A DNA stretch of 64,000 bases from the NCBI RefSeq assembly GCF_000812465.1, contig NZ_JWMA01000006.1, positions 1 to 64,000 on the forward strand, in the 5' to 3' direction. The notes beneath the pieces were generated by a model, which saw only the letters and a list, made by a program, of their open reading frames with translations, did no database searches and was not told the DNA's origin. Of the stretch, positions 8,217 through 19,513 are shown one piece after another (position 1 is the stretch's first letter; each line of letters begins with the position of its first letter). Source of the DNA: Cupriavidus sp. IDO (GTDB taxonomy: Bacteria > Pseudomonadota > Gammaproteobacteria > Burkholderiales > Burkholderiaceae). Position numbers and translations under genes: made by a program.

Positions 8217-10196
8217 TCAGGCCGCCTTCAGCCGCCGCCAGAGCGTAGTCGGGCTGATTCCGAGCACATGGCATGCCGCCATGCGGTCGCCGCCGCATTC
8301 TTCCAGCACGCGCCGGATATGCTCGACCTCGCTGGCCTGGGCCACGCCGGCAAGCAAGCGGCCGGCACCACGCTGGCGGGCGCCCTTGCCTGCCGGTGTC
8401 GATGCAATGACGACATCCTGTGGCAGGCTGGAACCGCCGCCGAACAATTCCGGCGCAGCAGCCTGCAGCTCGCGCAGCATTTCATCGGCCTCCATGCGCC
8501 GCCCCGCGACCAGCACGGCGATGCGTTCGGTGACATTTTCCAGTTCGCGGATATTGCCAGGCCAGTCATAGCGGGCCAGCTGCGCGCGGGCCGCGGCCGG
8601 CAGCCGTTGGGGCCGCTCAATGGCAAGCCGCTCCTGCGCGCGCCGGTAAAGCAGGTCGGCCAGTTCCGGCAGGTCTTCGGCACGCTCGCGCAGCGGCGGC
8701 ATTTCGATGCGCAGGATGTTCAGGCGGTAGTACAGGTCCTGCCGGAACGTGCCTACGCGCACCAGCGCCGGCAGGTCGCGGTGGGTGGCGGCGATGACGC
8801 GCACGTTGACCGGCACGGCTTCGAGCCCGCCGATCGGCAGCACCTGCTTTTCCTGCAGCACGCGCAGCAGGCGGGTCTGCAGTGCCGGCGGCATGTCGCC
8901 GACTTCATCGAGGAACAGCGTGCCGTTGTGCGCGGACTCGAACAGGCCTGCCTTGCCGCCACGGCGCGCGCCGGTAAAGGCGCCCTCTTCGTAGCCGAAC
9001 AGTTCGCTTTCCAGCAAGGCCTCCGGAAACGCGGCGCAATTGACGGCAACGAACGGGAAGGCGCGGCGCGGGCTGGCATCGTGCATGCCTTGCGCCAGCA
9101 CCTCCTTGCCGGTGCCGCTCTCGCCGCCGACCAGCACGGTTGAATCGACGGCCGCGTAGCGCCGCGCCAGCTCGCGCAGTTCGGTCATGGCGGCGGAAGT
9201 GCCGGCCAGGTCGTCCAGGCTGTAGCGCACGCCGGCGGGTCGCGTGCGGCTGCGCGAGCGCAGGTTGCGGTCCACGCGCTGGATTGCGCTGGCGTCCTGG
9301 ATGGTCAGCACGGCGCCGGTGGTGCCGGCTTCGCTGGTGATCGGGATACGGTTGACCACCACCATCTTGTCGCCGAGCTTGTGGATGGCTTCGAGTTCCT
9401 TGTTGCCGCTCTGCATGACGCCTTCCAGCGCCAGGTTCGGCGCCAGCGTCTGCAGCTTGCGCCCCACTGCGGCCGCGGCGGTAGTGCCGAGAAAGCGCTC
9501 CATCGCCGGGTTGAACGACTGGATGCGCCCTTCCGCGTCCACGGCCGCCACGCCTTCGTTCAGGTGCGCCAGGATGGTGTTGACGTAGTCGCGCCGGACC
9601 GCCTCGATGCGCCTCAGGCGCGCGGCCTCGATTGCGTCTTCCAGCGCCATGCGCACCGAATTGCCCGAGTACAGGAACACGCCGGTCAGGCCGAACCGGT
9701 CGGCCAGGTCAGTCACCAGCCCCGGCCCTACCACGACCTGCACGCCTTCCTGCTTGAGCGCTTTCACGCGCGCCACGGCATCGTCTTCGGTGAGATAGGT
9801 ATAGGCCGGGATCGAGAGCGAGAACGCCCGCACGAATTCATCAACCTCGGCATAGGTCGACGCATGCGTGACCAGCGCCACTTTCGACGAAATACGCCGG
9901 GCGGTGGCCAGCGCACTCATCACGTCGAAACCGGTCACTTTCACCAGCACTACCGGCACGTCCACGTGCTGGCGCAGGTAGGCGCCGTTGGAGCCACCGG
10001 CCACCACCACATCGAGCCGGCCTTCGCGGGCCTCGCGGGCGACCGCGCTGGCGGCGGCTTCATAGCCCTTGCCGACGATGCGGAATTCGGCACGGCTGGC
10101 GTAGGCGGGAATCAGGTCGGCAAAGGCGCGCGCAAGCCGGCTGATGCCGATGGCCCAGATGCGCGGGCGGGCCGGGGTGGAAACGGGAGGGCTCAT
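8217..10196 (-). CDS. prpR: Sigma-54-dependent propionate catabolism activator PrpR
   Basis: 659-residue transcriptional activator of the prp operon, read divergently from it. Domains in order: PrpR-type sensor domain (about 15-190) that in relatives binds 2-methylcitrate, a PAS-like segment (about 205-310), the AAA+ sigma-54 contact domain with Walker A GESGTGKE near 358 and the GAFTGA loop near 405, and a Fis-like helix-turn-helix at the end (MAACHVLGISPTTLWRRLK). All activator motifs are intact. The ATG at 10196 was chosen because it directly precedes family-like sequence; the frame runs further upstream into the regulatory region. Confidence 0.96.
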   Translation of the reverse strand: MSPPVSTPARPRIWAIGISRLARAFADLIPAYASRAEFRIVGKGYEAAASAVAREAREGRLDVVVAGGSNGAYLRQHVDVPVVLVKVTGFDVMSALATARRISSKVALVTHASTYAEVDEFVRAFSLSIPAYTYLTEDDAVARVKALKQEGVQVVVGPGLVTDLADRFGLTGVFLYSGNSVRMALEDAIEAARLRRIEAVRRDYVNTILAHLNEGVAAVDAEGRIQSFNPAMERFLGTTAAAAVGRKLQTLAPNLALEGVMQSGNKELEAIHKLGDKMVVVNRIPITSEAGTTGAVLTIQDASAIQRVDRNLRSRSRTRPAGVRYSLDDLAGTSAAMTELRELARRYAAVDSTVLVGGESGTGKEVLAQGMHDASPRRAFPFVAVNCAAFPEALLESELFGYEEGAFTGARRGGKAGLFESAHNGTLFLDEVGDMPPALQTRLLRVLQEKQVLPIGGLEAVPVNVRVIAATHRDLPALVRVGTFRQDLYYRLNILRIEMPPLRERAEDLPELADLLYRRAQERLAIERPQRLPAAARAQLARYDWPGNIRELENVTERIAVLVAGRRMEADEMLRELQAAAPELFGGGSSLPQDVVIASTPAGKGARQRGAGRLLAGVAQASEVEHIRRVLEECGGDRMAACHVLGISPTTLWRRLKAA

Positions 10197-10267
10197 CAAT
10201 GAAACGGGTGGCAACGAACGCGACAACAGGCGTACAGTGCTGGCGATTGTGCGCCGGTCCCGGCTAT

Positions 10268-10304
10268 ATTTCAAGCATGAAATCAGCGATTTCAAATTTG
10301 AAAT
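10268..10304. promoter_or_regulatory. Twin palindromic operator, probable PrpR binding sites
   Basis: Two 16-bp dyads, ATTTCA-AGCA-TGAAAT (10268-10283) and ATTTCAAATTTGAAAT (10289-10304, fully palindromic), start 21 bp apart, i.e. two helical turns, so they lie on the same DNA face. They sit about 110-150 bp upstream of a sigma-54 promoter and between prpR and prpB, the expected place for an enhancer-binding activator. Assignment to PrpR is inference from position. Confidence 0.75.
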
Positions 10305-10415
10305 GCAAATGCATCGAAATCGATACATCGGGGCTCGCGACGATCGTACCGAATTTCCCGCTAGCCCAGTCCTGACAAGGCCTGGCGGCAGATTCCAAAG
10401 AGTCTTCGAGGCGCC

Positions 10416-10430
10416 TGGCACAGCCCTTGC
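10416..10430 (+). promoter_or_regulatory. Sigma-54 promoter of the prp operon
   Basis: TGGCAC-AGCCC-TTGC matches the -24/-12 consensus (TGGCAC N5 TTGC) at every conserved base. It lies 36 bp before the prpB start codon, in the direction of the operon, which agrees with the sigma-54 activator PrpR encoded divergently. Confidence 0.88.
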
Positions 10431-10465
10431 GCTAATGGCCTGTTCCGTTCACCCACGCAAACGCC

Positions 10466-11374
10466 ATGACCTACTCCGCTTCCGACCTCGCGCGCTCCGC
10501 TGGCGCCCGTTTCCGCCAGGCGCTTGCCGACGAGCATCCGCTTCAGGTGGTCGGCACCATCAACGCCAACCACGCCCTGCTGGCCAAGCGCGCCGGCTAC
10601 CGCGCCATCTACCTGTCGGGCGGCGGCGTCGCGGCCGGCTCGCTGGGCCTGCCCGACCTGGGCATCTCCAACCTGGACGACGTGCTGACCGATGTCCGCC
10701 GCATCACCGACGTGTGCGACACCCCACTGCTGGTGGACGTCGACACCGGCTTCGGCGCCTCGGCCTTTAACGTGGCCCGCACCACCAAGTCGCTGATCAA
10801 GTTCGGCGCGGCGGCCATGCATATCGAGGACCAGGTCGGCGCCAAGCGCTGCGGGCACCGTCCCAACAAGGAAATCGTCACCCAGGGTGAAATGGTCGAC
10901 CGCATCAAGGCCGCCGTCGACGCCCGCACCGACGAGAACTTCGTCATCATGGCCCGCACCGATGCGCTGGCCGTGGAAGGCCTGGACAAGGCCATCGAGC
11001 GCGCCGTGGCGTGCGTGGAAGCCGGCGCCGACGCCATCTTCCCCGAGGCCATGACCGATCTCGCCATGTATCGCAAGTTCGTCGACGCAGTGAAGGTGCC
11101 GGTGCTGGCCAATATCACCGAATTCGGCGCCACACCGCTGTTCACCACCGAGGAACTCGGCGGCGCCGGCGTGTCGATGGTGCTGTACCCGCTGTCGGCC
11201 TTCCGCGCGATGAACAAGGCAGCCGAGAATGTCTACGCGGCCATCCGCCGCGACGGCACGCAGAAGAACGTGGTCGATTCCATGCAGACCCGGGCCGAGC
11301 TCTACGAGAGCATTGGCTACCACGATTTCGAGCAAAAGCTCGACGCCCTGTTTGCACAAGGCAAGGGCAAGTAA
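10466..11374 (+). CDS. prpB: 2-methylisocitrate lyase PrpB
   Basis: Cytosolic lyase (302 residues) that splits 2-methylisocitrate into pyruvate and succinate, the last step of the methylcitrate cycle. It belongs to the isocitrate lyase superfamily: metal-binding VDVDTGFG near residue 90 and the catalytic-cysteine loop [11 protein letters not shown] near 127. The C-terminal [15 protein letters not shown] is typical of PrpB. First gene of the operon after the sigma-54 promoter; 87 bp separate it from prpC, including a perfect hairpin. Confidence 0.97.
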   Translation: MTYSASDLARSAGARFRQALADEHPLQVVGTINANHALLAKRAGYRAIYLSGGGVAAGSLGLPDLGISNLDDVLTDVRRITDVCDTPLLVDVDTGFGASAFNVARTTKSLIKFGAAAMHIEDQVGAKRCGHRPNKEIVTQGEMVDRIKAAVDARTDENFVIMARTDALAVEGLDKAIERAVACVEAGADAIFPEAMTDLAMYRKFVDAVKVPVLANITEFGATPLFTTEELGGAGVSMVLYPLSAFRAMNKAAENVYAAIRRDGTQKNVVDSMQTRAELYESIGYHDFEQKLDALFAQGKGK

Positions 11375-11390
11375 GCAAGACACACAAGCG

Positions 11391-11410
11391 CGGCCGGGCA
11401 TGCCCGGCCG
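11391..11410 (+). terminator. GC-rich hairpin between prpB and prpC
   Basis: CGGCCGGGC-AT-GCCCGGCCG is a perfect 20-bp palindrome followed only by TTT. It is too poor in T to be a clear terminator; an mRNA-processing or partial-termination element that lowers prpC relative to prpB is as likely. Confidence 0.45.
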
Positions 11411-11461
11411 TTTGCACAGTTCAGAACAGGCAATACCAGGCATCACATCAAGGAGACCCAG

Positions 11462-12619
11462 ATGTCCGAAGCGCAACCGCTCGCCACTCCCAAGCCCAAG
11501 AAATCCGTCGCCCTGTCCGGCGTAGCCGCCGGCAACACCGCGCTGTGCACGGTCGGCCGTACCGGCAACGACCTGCACTACCGCGGCTACGACATCCTCG
11601 ACATCGCCGACACCTGCGAGTTCGAGGAAATCGCCCACCTGCTGGTGCACGGCAAGCTGCCCAACAAGGCTGAACTGGCCGCCTACAAGGCCAAGCTGAA
11701 GTCGCTGCGCGGCCTGCCCGCCAACGTCAAGGCCGCGCTCGAATGGGTCCCGGCCAGCGCCCACCCGATGGACGTGATGCGCACCGGCGTGTCGGTGCTC
11801 GGCACCGTGCTGCCGGAGAAGGAAGACCACAACACCCCGGGCGCGCGCGACATCGCCGACCGCCTGATGGCCAGCCTCGGCTCGATGCTGCTGTACTGGT
11901 ACCACTACAGCCACAACGGCCGCCGCATCGAGGTGGAAACCGACGACGACTCGATCGGCGCACACTTCCTGCACCTGCTGCACGGCGAAAAGCCGTCGGA
12001 GCTGTGGGAGCGCGCCATGAACACGTCGCTGAACCTGTACGCGGAGCATGAGTTCAATGCCTCGACCTTCGCCGGCCGCGTGATCGCCGGCACGGGTTCG
12101 GACATGTACTCGGCCATCTGCGGCGCCATCGGCGCGCTGCGCGGCCCCAAGCACGGCGGCGCCAATGAAGTCGCGTTCGAGATCCAGAAGCGCTACGACA
12201 ACCCGGATGAGGCCCAGGCCGACATCACCCGCCGCGTCGAGAACAAGGAAGTCGTGATCGGCTTCGGCCACCCGGTGTACACCATCAGCGACCCGCGCAA
12301 CCAGATCATCAAGGACGTGGCGAAGAGGCTGTCGAAGGACGCCGGTTCGATGAAGATGTTCGACATCGCCGAGCGCCTGGAAACGGTGATGGGGGACATC
12401 AAGAAGATGTTCCCGAACCTGGACTGGTTCAGCGCCGTGAGCTACCACATGATGGGCGTGCCGACCGCGATGTTCACGCCGCTGTTCGTGATTGCCCGCA
12501 CTTCGGGCTGGGCAGCGCACATTATCGAGCAACGCATCGACAACAAGATCATTCGTCCGAGCGCCAACTACACTGGTCCGGAGGACCTGAAGTTCGTGCC
12601 GATCAAGGATCGCAAGTAA
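11462..12619 (+). CDS. prpC: 2-methylcitrate synthase PrpC
   Basis: Condenses propionyl-CoA with oxaloacetate to 2-methylcitrate. 385 residues, the short citrate-synthase type used by methylcitrate synthases. Seen in the protein: [12 protein letters not shown] near the start, [13 protein letters not shown] (about 223-235) with one active-site His, and [13 protein letters not shown] (about 264) with the second; the C-terminal RPSANYTGP is the arginine-bearing CoA/substrate motif. It starts after AAGGAGACCCAG. Citrate synthase itself is excluded by length and motif pattern, though such enzymes often keep some citrate synthase activity. Confidence 0.97.
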   Translation: MSEAQPLATPKPKKSVALSGVAAGNTALCTVGRTGNDLHYRGYDILDIADTCEFEEIAHLLVHGKLPNKAELAAYKAKLKSLRGLPANVKAALEWVPASAHPMDVMRTGVSVLGTVLPEKEDHNTPGARDIADRLMASLGSMLLYWYHYSHNGRRIEVETDDDSIGAHFLHLLHGEKPSELWERAMNTSLNLYAEHEFNASTFAGRVIAGTGSDMYSAICGAIGALRGPKHGGANEVAFEIQKRYDNPDEAQADITRRVENKEVVIGFGHPVYTISDPRNQIIKDVAKRLSKDAGSMKMFDIAERLETVMGDIKKMFPNLDWFSAVSYHMMGVPTAMFTPLFVIARTSGWAAHIIEQRIDNKIIRPSANYTGPEDLKFVPIKDRK

Positions 12620-12675
12620 GACCGGCTGCCGGTTTGCTCCGCGTCGGGTTGCATTGATCCGGGCCTGCGGGCAAG

Positions 12676-12715
12676 GGGGTAGTTGGCCGCTGACACTGGG
12701 CCACTACCCCTTTTT
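12676..12715 (+). terminator. Intrinsic terminator-like hairpin between prpC and acnD
   Basis: GGGGTAGT-T-GGCC (12676-12688) pairs with GGCC-ACTACCCC (12699-12710) with one bulge, followed immediately by TTTTTC. This is a convincing rho-independent signal inside what is otherwise one operon, 27 bp before acnD, so it may attenuate the distal genes. Confidence 0.75.
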
Positions 12716-12741
12716 CATACCAATATTGATTTCCCTACACC

Positions 12742-15354
12742 ATGAATTCTGCAAACCGCAAACCGCTACCGGGCACCAAGCTGGATTACTTCGACGCGCG
12801 CGCCGCGGTCGAGGCCATCCAGCCGGGTGCCTACGACAAGCTGCCGTACACGTCGCGCGTGCTGGCAGAAAACCTGGTGCGCCGCTGCGACCCGGCCACG
12901 CTGGCCGATTCGCTGAAGCAACTGATCGAGCGCAAGCGTGAGCTCGACTTCCCGTGGTTCCCCGCGCGCGTGGTGTGCCATGACATCCTGGGCCAGACCG
13001 CGCTGGTGGACCTGGCCGGCCTGCGCGACGCCATTGCCGACCAGGGCGGCGACCCCGCCAAGGTCAACCCGGTGGTGCCGGTGCAGCTGATCGTCGACCA
13101 CTCGCTGGCGGTGGAATGCGGTGGTTTCGACCCCGATGCCTTCACCAAGAACCGCGCCATCGAAGACCGCCGCAACGAAGACCGCTTCGATTTCATCGAC
13201 TGGACCAAGAAGGCGTTCAAGAACGTCGACGTGATCCCGCCGGGCAACGGCATCATGCACCAGATCAACCTGGAAAAGATGTCGCCGGTGATCCACGCCG
13301 ACAAGGGCGTGGCCTACCCCGATACCTGCGTCGGCACCGACAGCCATACGCCGCACGTTGACGCGCTGGGCGTGATCGCCATCGGCGTGGGCGGCCTGGA
13401 AGCCGAGAACGTGATGCTTGGCCGCGCCTCGTGGATGCGCCTGCCGGATATCGTCGGCGTGGAGCTGACCGGCAAGCGCCAGCCCGGCATTACCGCCACC
13501 GACATCGTGCTGGCCCTGACCGAATTCCTGCGCAAGGAAAAGGTGGTCGGCGCGTACCTGGAGTTCCGTGGCGAAGGCGCCTCGAGCCTGACGCTCGGCG
13601 ACCGCGCCACCATCTCCAACATGGCCCCCGAGTATGGCGCCACGGCAGCGATGTTCTTTATCGACAACCAGACCCTCGACTACCTGCGCCTGACCGGCCG
13701 CGACGACGAGCAGGTCAAGCTGGTGGAAACCTACGCCAGGACCGCCGGCCTGTGGGCGGACTCGCTGAAGCACGCCGAGTACGAGCGGGTGCTGACGTTC
13801 GACCTCTCGAGCGTGGTGCGCAATATGGCCGGCCCGTCGAACCCGCACAAGCGCCTGCCGACGTCGGACCTGGCCGAGCGCGGCATCGCCGTCGACCTGG
13901 ACAAGGCCCGCGCGCAGGAAGCCGAAGGCCTGATGCCCGATGGCGCAGTGATCATCGCCGCCATCACCAGCTGCACCAACACCAGCAATCCGCGCAACGT
14001 GATTGCCGCCGCCCTGCTGGCACGCAACGCCAACGCGCGCGGCCTGACCCGCAAGCCGTGGGTCAAGTCCTCGCTTGCGCCCGGCTCCAAGGCCGTTGAG
14101 CTTTACCTGGAAGAAGCAAACCTGCTGCCGGACCTGGAGAAGCTCGGCTTCGGCATCGTCGCCTTTGCCTGCACCACCTGCAACGGCATGTCGGGCGCGC
14201 TGGATCCGAAGATCCAGCAGGAAATCATCGACCGCGACCTGTACGCGACGGCAGTGCTCTCGGGCAACCGCAACTTCGACGGCCGCATCCACCCGTACGC
14301 CAAGCAGGCCTTCCTGGCCTCGCCGCCGCTGGTGGTGGCCTACGCCATTGCCGGCACCATCCGCTTCGATATCGAGAAGGACGTGCTGGGCACGGACCAG
14401 GACGGCAAGCCGGTGACGCTGAAGGATATCTGGCCGACCGACGAAGAGATCGACGCGATCGTGGCGCAGAGCGTGAAGCCCGAGCAGTTCCGCAAGGTCT
14501 ACGACCCGATGTTCAGCTTCGCGGTGGACAACGGCGAGAAGATCAGCCCGCTGTACGACTGGCGTCCGCAGAGCACCTACATCCGCCGCCCGCCCTACTG
14601 GGAAGGCGCGCTGGCCGGCGAGCGCACGCTCAAGGGCCTGCGTCCGCTGGCGGTGCTGGGCGACAACATCACGACCGACCACCTGTCGCCGTCCAACGCC
14701 ATCCTGCTGGACAGCGCCGCCGGCGAGTACCTGGCGAAGATGGGCCTGCCCGAGGAGGACTTCAACTCCTACGCGACGCACCGCGGCGACCACCTCACCG
14801 CGCAACGCGCCACCTTTGCCAACCCGACGCTGATCAATGAAATGGCCGTGGTCGACGGCAAGGTGAAGAAGGGTTCGCTGGCGCGCGTCGAGCCGGAAGG
14901 CAAGGTCGTGCGCATGTGGGAAGCCATCGAGACCTACATGGACCGCAAGCAGCCGCTGATCATCGTCGCCGGCGCCGACTACGGCCAGGGTTCGTCGCGT
15001 GACTGGGCGGCCAAGGGCGTGCGGCTGGCGGGCGTGGAAGTGATTGTGGCCGAAGGCTTCGAACGCATCCACCGCACCAACCTGATCGGCATGGGCGTGC
15101 TGCCGCTGGAGTTCAAGCCCGGCGTGAACCGCACCACGCTCGGCCTCGACGGCACCGAGACCTACGATGTGCAAGGCGAACGCAAGCCGCGCGCCGACCT
15201 GACGCTGGTGATCCATCGCAAGAACGGCGAGCGCGTGGAAGTGCCGGTAACCTGCCGCCTCGACAGCGATGAGGAAGTGTCGATCTACGAAGCCGGCGGC
15301 GTGCTGCAGCGCTTCGCGCAGGACTTCCTGGAGTCGACCAAGGCGGCGGCCTAA
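12742..15354 (+). CDS. acnD: Fe/S-dependent 2-methylcitrate dehydratase AcnD (AcnM)
   Basis: Aconitase-family 4Fe-4S enzyme of 870 residues that dehydrates 2-methylcitrate to 2-methyl-aconitate, working with PrpF. Cluster ligands are visible as SCTNTSNP (Cys near 410) and CTTCNGMSG (Cys near 476 and 479). The C-terminal swivel domain carries DYGQGSSRDWAAKG with the catalytic serine, then GVEVIVAEGFERIHRTNLIGMGV. Length and N-terminus (TKLDYFDARAAVEAI) match AcnD rather than AcnA or AcnB. It is downstream of a terminator-like hairpin and upstream of prpF, the order known from Ralstonia eutropha. Confidence 0.95.
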   Translation: MNSANRKPLPGTKLDYFDARAAVEAIQPGAYDKLPYTSRVLAENLVRRCDPATLADSLKQLIERKRELDFPWFPARVVCHDILGQTALVDLAGLRDAIADQGGDPAKVNPVVPVQLIVDHSLAVECGGFDPDAFTKNRAIEDRRNEDRFDFIDWTKKAFKNVDVIPPGNGIMHQINLEKMSPVIHADKGVAYPDTCVGTDSHTPHVDALGVIAIGVGGLEAENVMLGRASWMRLPDIVGVELTGKRQPGITATDIVLALTEFLRKEKVVGAYLEFRGEGASSLTLGDRATISNMAPEYGATAAMFFIDNQTLDYLRLTGRDDEQVKLVETYARTAGLWADSLKHAEYERVLTFDLSSVVRNMAGPSNPHKRLPTSDLAERGIAVDLDKARAQEAEGLMPDGAVIIAAITSCTNTSNPRNVIAAALLARNANARGLTRKPWVKSSLAPGSKAVELYLEEANLLPDLEKLGFGIVAFACTTCNGMSGALDPKIQQEIIDRDLYATAVLSGNRNFDGRIHPYAKQAFLASPPLVVAYAIAGTIRFDIEKDVLGTDQDGKPVTLKDIWPTDEEIDAIVAQSVKPEQFRKVYDPMFSFAVDNGEKISPLYDWRPQSTYIRRPPYWEGALAGERTLKGLRPLAVLGDNITTDHLSPSNAILLDSAAGEYLAKMGLPEEDFNSYATHRGDHLTAQRATFANPTLINEMAVVDGKVKKGSLARVEPEGKVVRMWEAIETYMDRKQPLIIVAGADYGQGSSRDWAAKGVRLAGVEVIVAEGFERIHRTNLIGMGVLPLEFKPGVNRTTLGLDGTETYDVQGERKPRADLTLVIHRKNGERVEVPVTCRLDSDEEVSIYEAGGVLQRFAQDFLESTKAAA

Positions 15355-15364
15355 GGCACTGTAC

Positions 15365-15396
15365 GCTCCCCTCTCCCGCTTGCGGGGAAGGGGAGC
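15365..15396. repeat. Intergenic inverted repeat, CTCCCCTCTCCC type
   Basis: GCTCCCCT and AGGGGAGC arms flank an inner CCCGC/GCGGG stem, giving a long hairpin in the 125-bp acnD-prpF gap. A similar C-rich/G-rich hairpin occurs at 59096-59131 after the efflux operon, suggesting a dispersed REP-like element. No T-run follows, so it is not a standard terminator. Confidence 0.5.
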
Positions 15397-15479
15397 AAAC
15401 AAGCGCCGCGCTTTGCTACCCTCTGGATTGACTCCTAAGCTGTGATAAGGCCCCTGGCCTAACTCGGACAAAGATTTCC

Positions 15480-16670
15480 ATGGCCCACGTACCCCAGATC
15501 AAAATCCCCGCTACCTACATCCGTGGCGGCACCAGCAAAGGCGTGTTCTTCCGCCTGCAAGACCTGCCCGAGAGCGCACAAGTCCCCGGTCCGGCACGCG
15601 ATGCGCTGCTGATGCGCGTGATCGGCAGCCCCGACCCCTACGGCAAACAGATCGATGGCATGGGCGCTGCCACGTCGAGCACCAGCAAGACGGTCATCCT
15701 CTCGAAGAGCAGCCGGCCGGACCACGATGTCGACTACCTGTTCGGCCAGGTTTCGATCGACCAGCCCTTCGTCGACTGGAGCGGGAACTGCGGCAATCTT
15801 TCTGCCGCCGTCGGCCCTGCCGCCATCAGCGGCGGCCTGGTCGACCCTGCCCGCATCCCGCAGAACGGTGTCGCCATCGTGCGCATCTGGCAGGCCAATA
15901 TCGGCAAGACCATCATCGGCCACGTGCCCATCACCAACGGCGAAGTGCAGGAAACCGGTGATTTCGAACTGGACGGCGTGACCTTCCCCGCCGCTGAAGT
16001 TCAGCTCGAGTTCATGGACCCCGCCGCCGAGGAAGAGGGCACCGGCGGCGCGATGTTCCCGACCGGCAATGTGGTGGACGACCTGGAAGTGCCGGGCGTC
16101 GGCACGCTGAAGGCCACCATGATCAACGCCGGCATTCCGACCATCTTCGTCAATGCGGAGAGCATCGGCTACACCGGCACCGAGCTGCAGGACGCCATCA
16201 ACAGCGACACCAGGGCGCTGGCGATGTTCGAGACCATCCGCGCCTACGGTGCGCTGCGCATGGGCCTGATCAAGGACGTGGACGAGGCCGCCAGGCGCCA
16301 GCACACGCCGAAGGTCGCTTTTGTCGCCAGGCCGGTGGACTATGTGGCGTCCAGCGGCAAGAAGGTGGCAGCAGCCGATGTCGACCTGCTGGTGCGCGCG
16401 CTGTCGATGGGCAAGCTGCACCATGCCATGATGGGCACGGCAGCGGTCGCGATCGGCACCGCCGCGGCAATCCCCGGCACGCTGGTCAACCTGGCGGCGG
16501 GCGGCGGCGAGCGCAATGCGGTACGCTTCGGTCATCCGTCCGGCACGCTGCGCGTGGGCGCGGAGGCGCAACAGGTCGATGGCGAATGGGTGGTCAAAAA
16601 GGCCATCATGAGCCGCAGCGCCCGTGTGCTGATGGAAGGCTGGGTACGCGTGCCGGGGGATGCCTTCTGA
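15480..16670 (+). CDS. prpF: 2-methyl-aconitate isomerase PrpF, AcnD partner
   Basis: 396-residue protein of the PrpF / diaminopimelate-epimerase-like fold. Relatives isomerise trans-2-methylaconitate to the cis form so that AcnD product can re-enter the cycle. Diagnostic sequence at the N-terminus is IPATYIRGGTSKGVFF, and near residue 100 the conserved DWSGNCGNLSAAVGP holds the active-site cysteine region. It follows acnD and precedes prpD by 15 bp, consistent with the known acnD-prpF pairing. Confidence 0.94.
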   Translation: MAHVPQIKIPATYIRGGTSKGVFFRLQDLPESAQVPGPARDALLMRVIGSPDPYGKQIDGMGAATSSTSKTVILSKSSRPDHDVDYLFGQVSIDQPFVDWSGNCGNLSAAVGPAAISGGLVDPARIPQNGVAIVRIWQANIGKTIIGHVPITNGEVQETGDFELDGVTFPAAEVQLEFMDPAAEEEGTGGAMFPTGNVVDDLEVPGVGTLKATMINAGIPTIFVNAESIGYTGTELQDAINSDTRALAMFETIRAYGALRMGLIKDVDEAARRQHTPKVAFVARPVDYVASSGKKVAAADVDLLVRALSMGKLHHAMMGTAAVAIGTAAAIPGTLVNLAAGGGERNAVRFGHPSGTLRVGAEAQQVDGEWVVKKAIMSRSARVLMEGWVRVPGDAF

Positions 16671-16685
16671 CCAACCACTGAAGCG

Positions 16686-18152
16686 GTGAGGCCTATGTCT
16701 GCTCCTGACACACAGTCTGCCAGTCGCCCCGACCCGGACCCCGTGCTGGTCGACATCGTCGACTATGTCACCGGGTACGAGATCAAGAGCGGCCTCGCCT
16801 ACGACACCGCGCGCAACTGCCTGATCGACACGCTCGGATGCGGGCTGGAAGCGCTGTCTTACCCTGCCTGCACCAAACTGCTGGGCCCCGTTGTCCCGGG
16901 CACGATCGTGCCCAACGGCGCGCGGGTGCCCGGCACCCAGTTCCAGCTCGACCCCGTTCAAGCCGCTTTCAATATCGGCACGATGATCCGCTGGCTGGAC
17001 TTCAATGACACCTGGCTGGCGGCCGAATGGGGCCATCCGTCGGACAACCTCGGCGGCATCCTGGCCACCGCCGACTGGATTTCGCGCAGCAACGTCGCAG
17101 CCGGCCGCAAGCCGCTGACCATGAAGGCCGTGCTTGCGGCCATGATCAAGGCGCACGAAATCCAGGGCTGCATCGCGCTGGAAAACTCGTTCAACAAGGT
17201 CGGGCTGGACCACGTGGTGCTGGTCAAGGTGGCCTCGACCGCCGTGGTCGCCCAGATGCTGGGCCTGTCGCGCGACGAGATCCTCAATGCCGTGTCGCTG
17301 GCGTGGGTGGATGGCCAGAGCCTGCGCACCTACCGCCACGCGCCCAACACCGGCAGCCGCAAGAGCTGGGCGGCCGGCGACGCCACCAGCCGCGCAGTGC
17401 GGCTGGCGCTGATCGCCCGGACCGGCGAGATGGGCTACCCGTCGGTATTGACCGCAAAGACCTGGGGCTTCTACGACGTGCTGTTCAAGGGGCAGCCGTT
17501 CAGATTCCAGCGCCCCTACGGCTCGTACGTGATGGAGAACGTGCTGTTCAAGATCTCGTTCCCGGCCGAATTCCATGCACAGACCGCCGTGGAAGCCGCC
17601 ATGACGCTGCATGGCGCGCTGGCCGGTGCCGGCAAGAGCGCGGCCGATATCAAGCGCGTCACCATCCGCACGCACGAGGCCTGCCTGCGCATCATCGACA
17701 AGACCGACCCGCTGAACAATCCCGCTGACCGCGACCACTGCATCCAGTACATGGTGGCGGTGCCGCTGCTGTTTGGCCGCCTGACCGCCGAGGACTACGA
17801 GGACAAGGTAGCGGCCGACCCGCGTATCGACGCACTGCGCGCGAGGATCGTCTGCGTCGAAGACAAGTCATTCACCGCCGACTACCACGACCCGGACAAG
17901 CGCTCGATCGCCAATGCACTGACCATCGAACTGGACGACGGCACGGTACTGGACGAGGTAATGGTCGAGTACCCCATCGGCCACAAGCGCCGCCGGGCCG
18001 AAGGGATGCCGCTGCTGGTCGAGAAATTCAGGACGAACCTGGCCCGCCGCTTCCCTCCCAGGCAGCAGCAAGCCATCCTGGCCGTGTCGCTCGACCAGGC
18101 CAGGCTGGAAGGCGTGGCGGTCAACGAATACCTCGATATGTATGCGATTTGA
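16686..18152 (+). CDS. prpD: 2-methylcitrate dehydratase PrpD
   Basis: Fe/S-independent dehydratase of the MmgE/PrpD family, 488 residues. Motifs include the N-terminal [26 protein letters not shown] region split over residues 22-48, [26 protein letters not shown] around 98-123 and the [11 protein letters not shown] region near 300. It carries out the same formal reaction as AcnD/PrpF, so this operon encodes both routes. It is the last gene of the operon; overlapping small hairpins follow it at 18163-18187. Confidence 0.96.
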   Translation: MRPMSAPDTQSASRPDPDPVLVDIVDYVTGYEIKSGLAYDTARNCLIDTLGCGLEALSYPACTKLLGPVVPGTIVPNGARVPGTQFQLDPVQAAFNIGTMIRWLDFNDTWLAAEWGHPSDNLGGILATADWISRSNVAAGRKPLTMKAVLAAMIKAHEIQGCIALENSFNKVGLDHVVLVKVASTAVVAQMLGLSRDEILNAVSLAWVDGQSLRTYRHAPNTGSRKSWAAGDATSRAVRLALIARTGEMGYPSVLTAKTWGFYDVLFKGQPFRFQRPYGSYVMENVLFKISFPAEFHAQTAVEAAMTLHGALAGAGKSAADIKRVTIRTHEACLRIIDKTDPLNNPADRDHCIQYMVAVPLLFGRLTAEDYEDKVAADPRIDALRARIVCVEDKSFTADYHDPDKRSIANALTIELDDGTVLDEVMVEYPIGHKRRRAEGMPLLVEKFRTNLARRFPPRQQQAILAVSLDQARLEGVAVNEYLDMYAI

Positions 18153-19505
<1,353 letters not shown>

Positions 19506-19513
19506 TCGGAACG

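Noticed and set aside
10361..12532. 723-codon minus-strand frame opposite prpB and prpC
   Set aside because: Covers the sigma-54 promoter and two clear enzymes; no motif of its own.
12766..15471. 901-codon open frame antisense to acnD
   Set aside because: High-GC shadow frame. The product is rich in R, A, G, H with no family motif, while the opposite strand encodes a full aconitase-family protein.
15459..17738. 759-codon open frame antisense to prpF and prpD
   Set aside because: Shadow of two well-recognised genes, with the same R/H/G-rich composition as other antisense frames.
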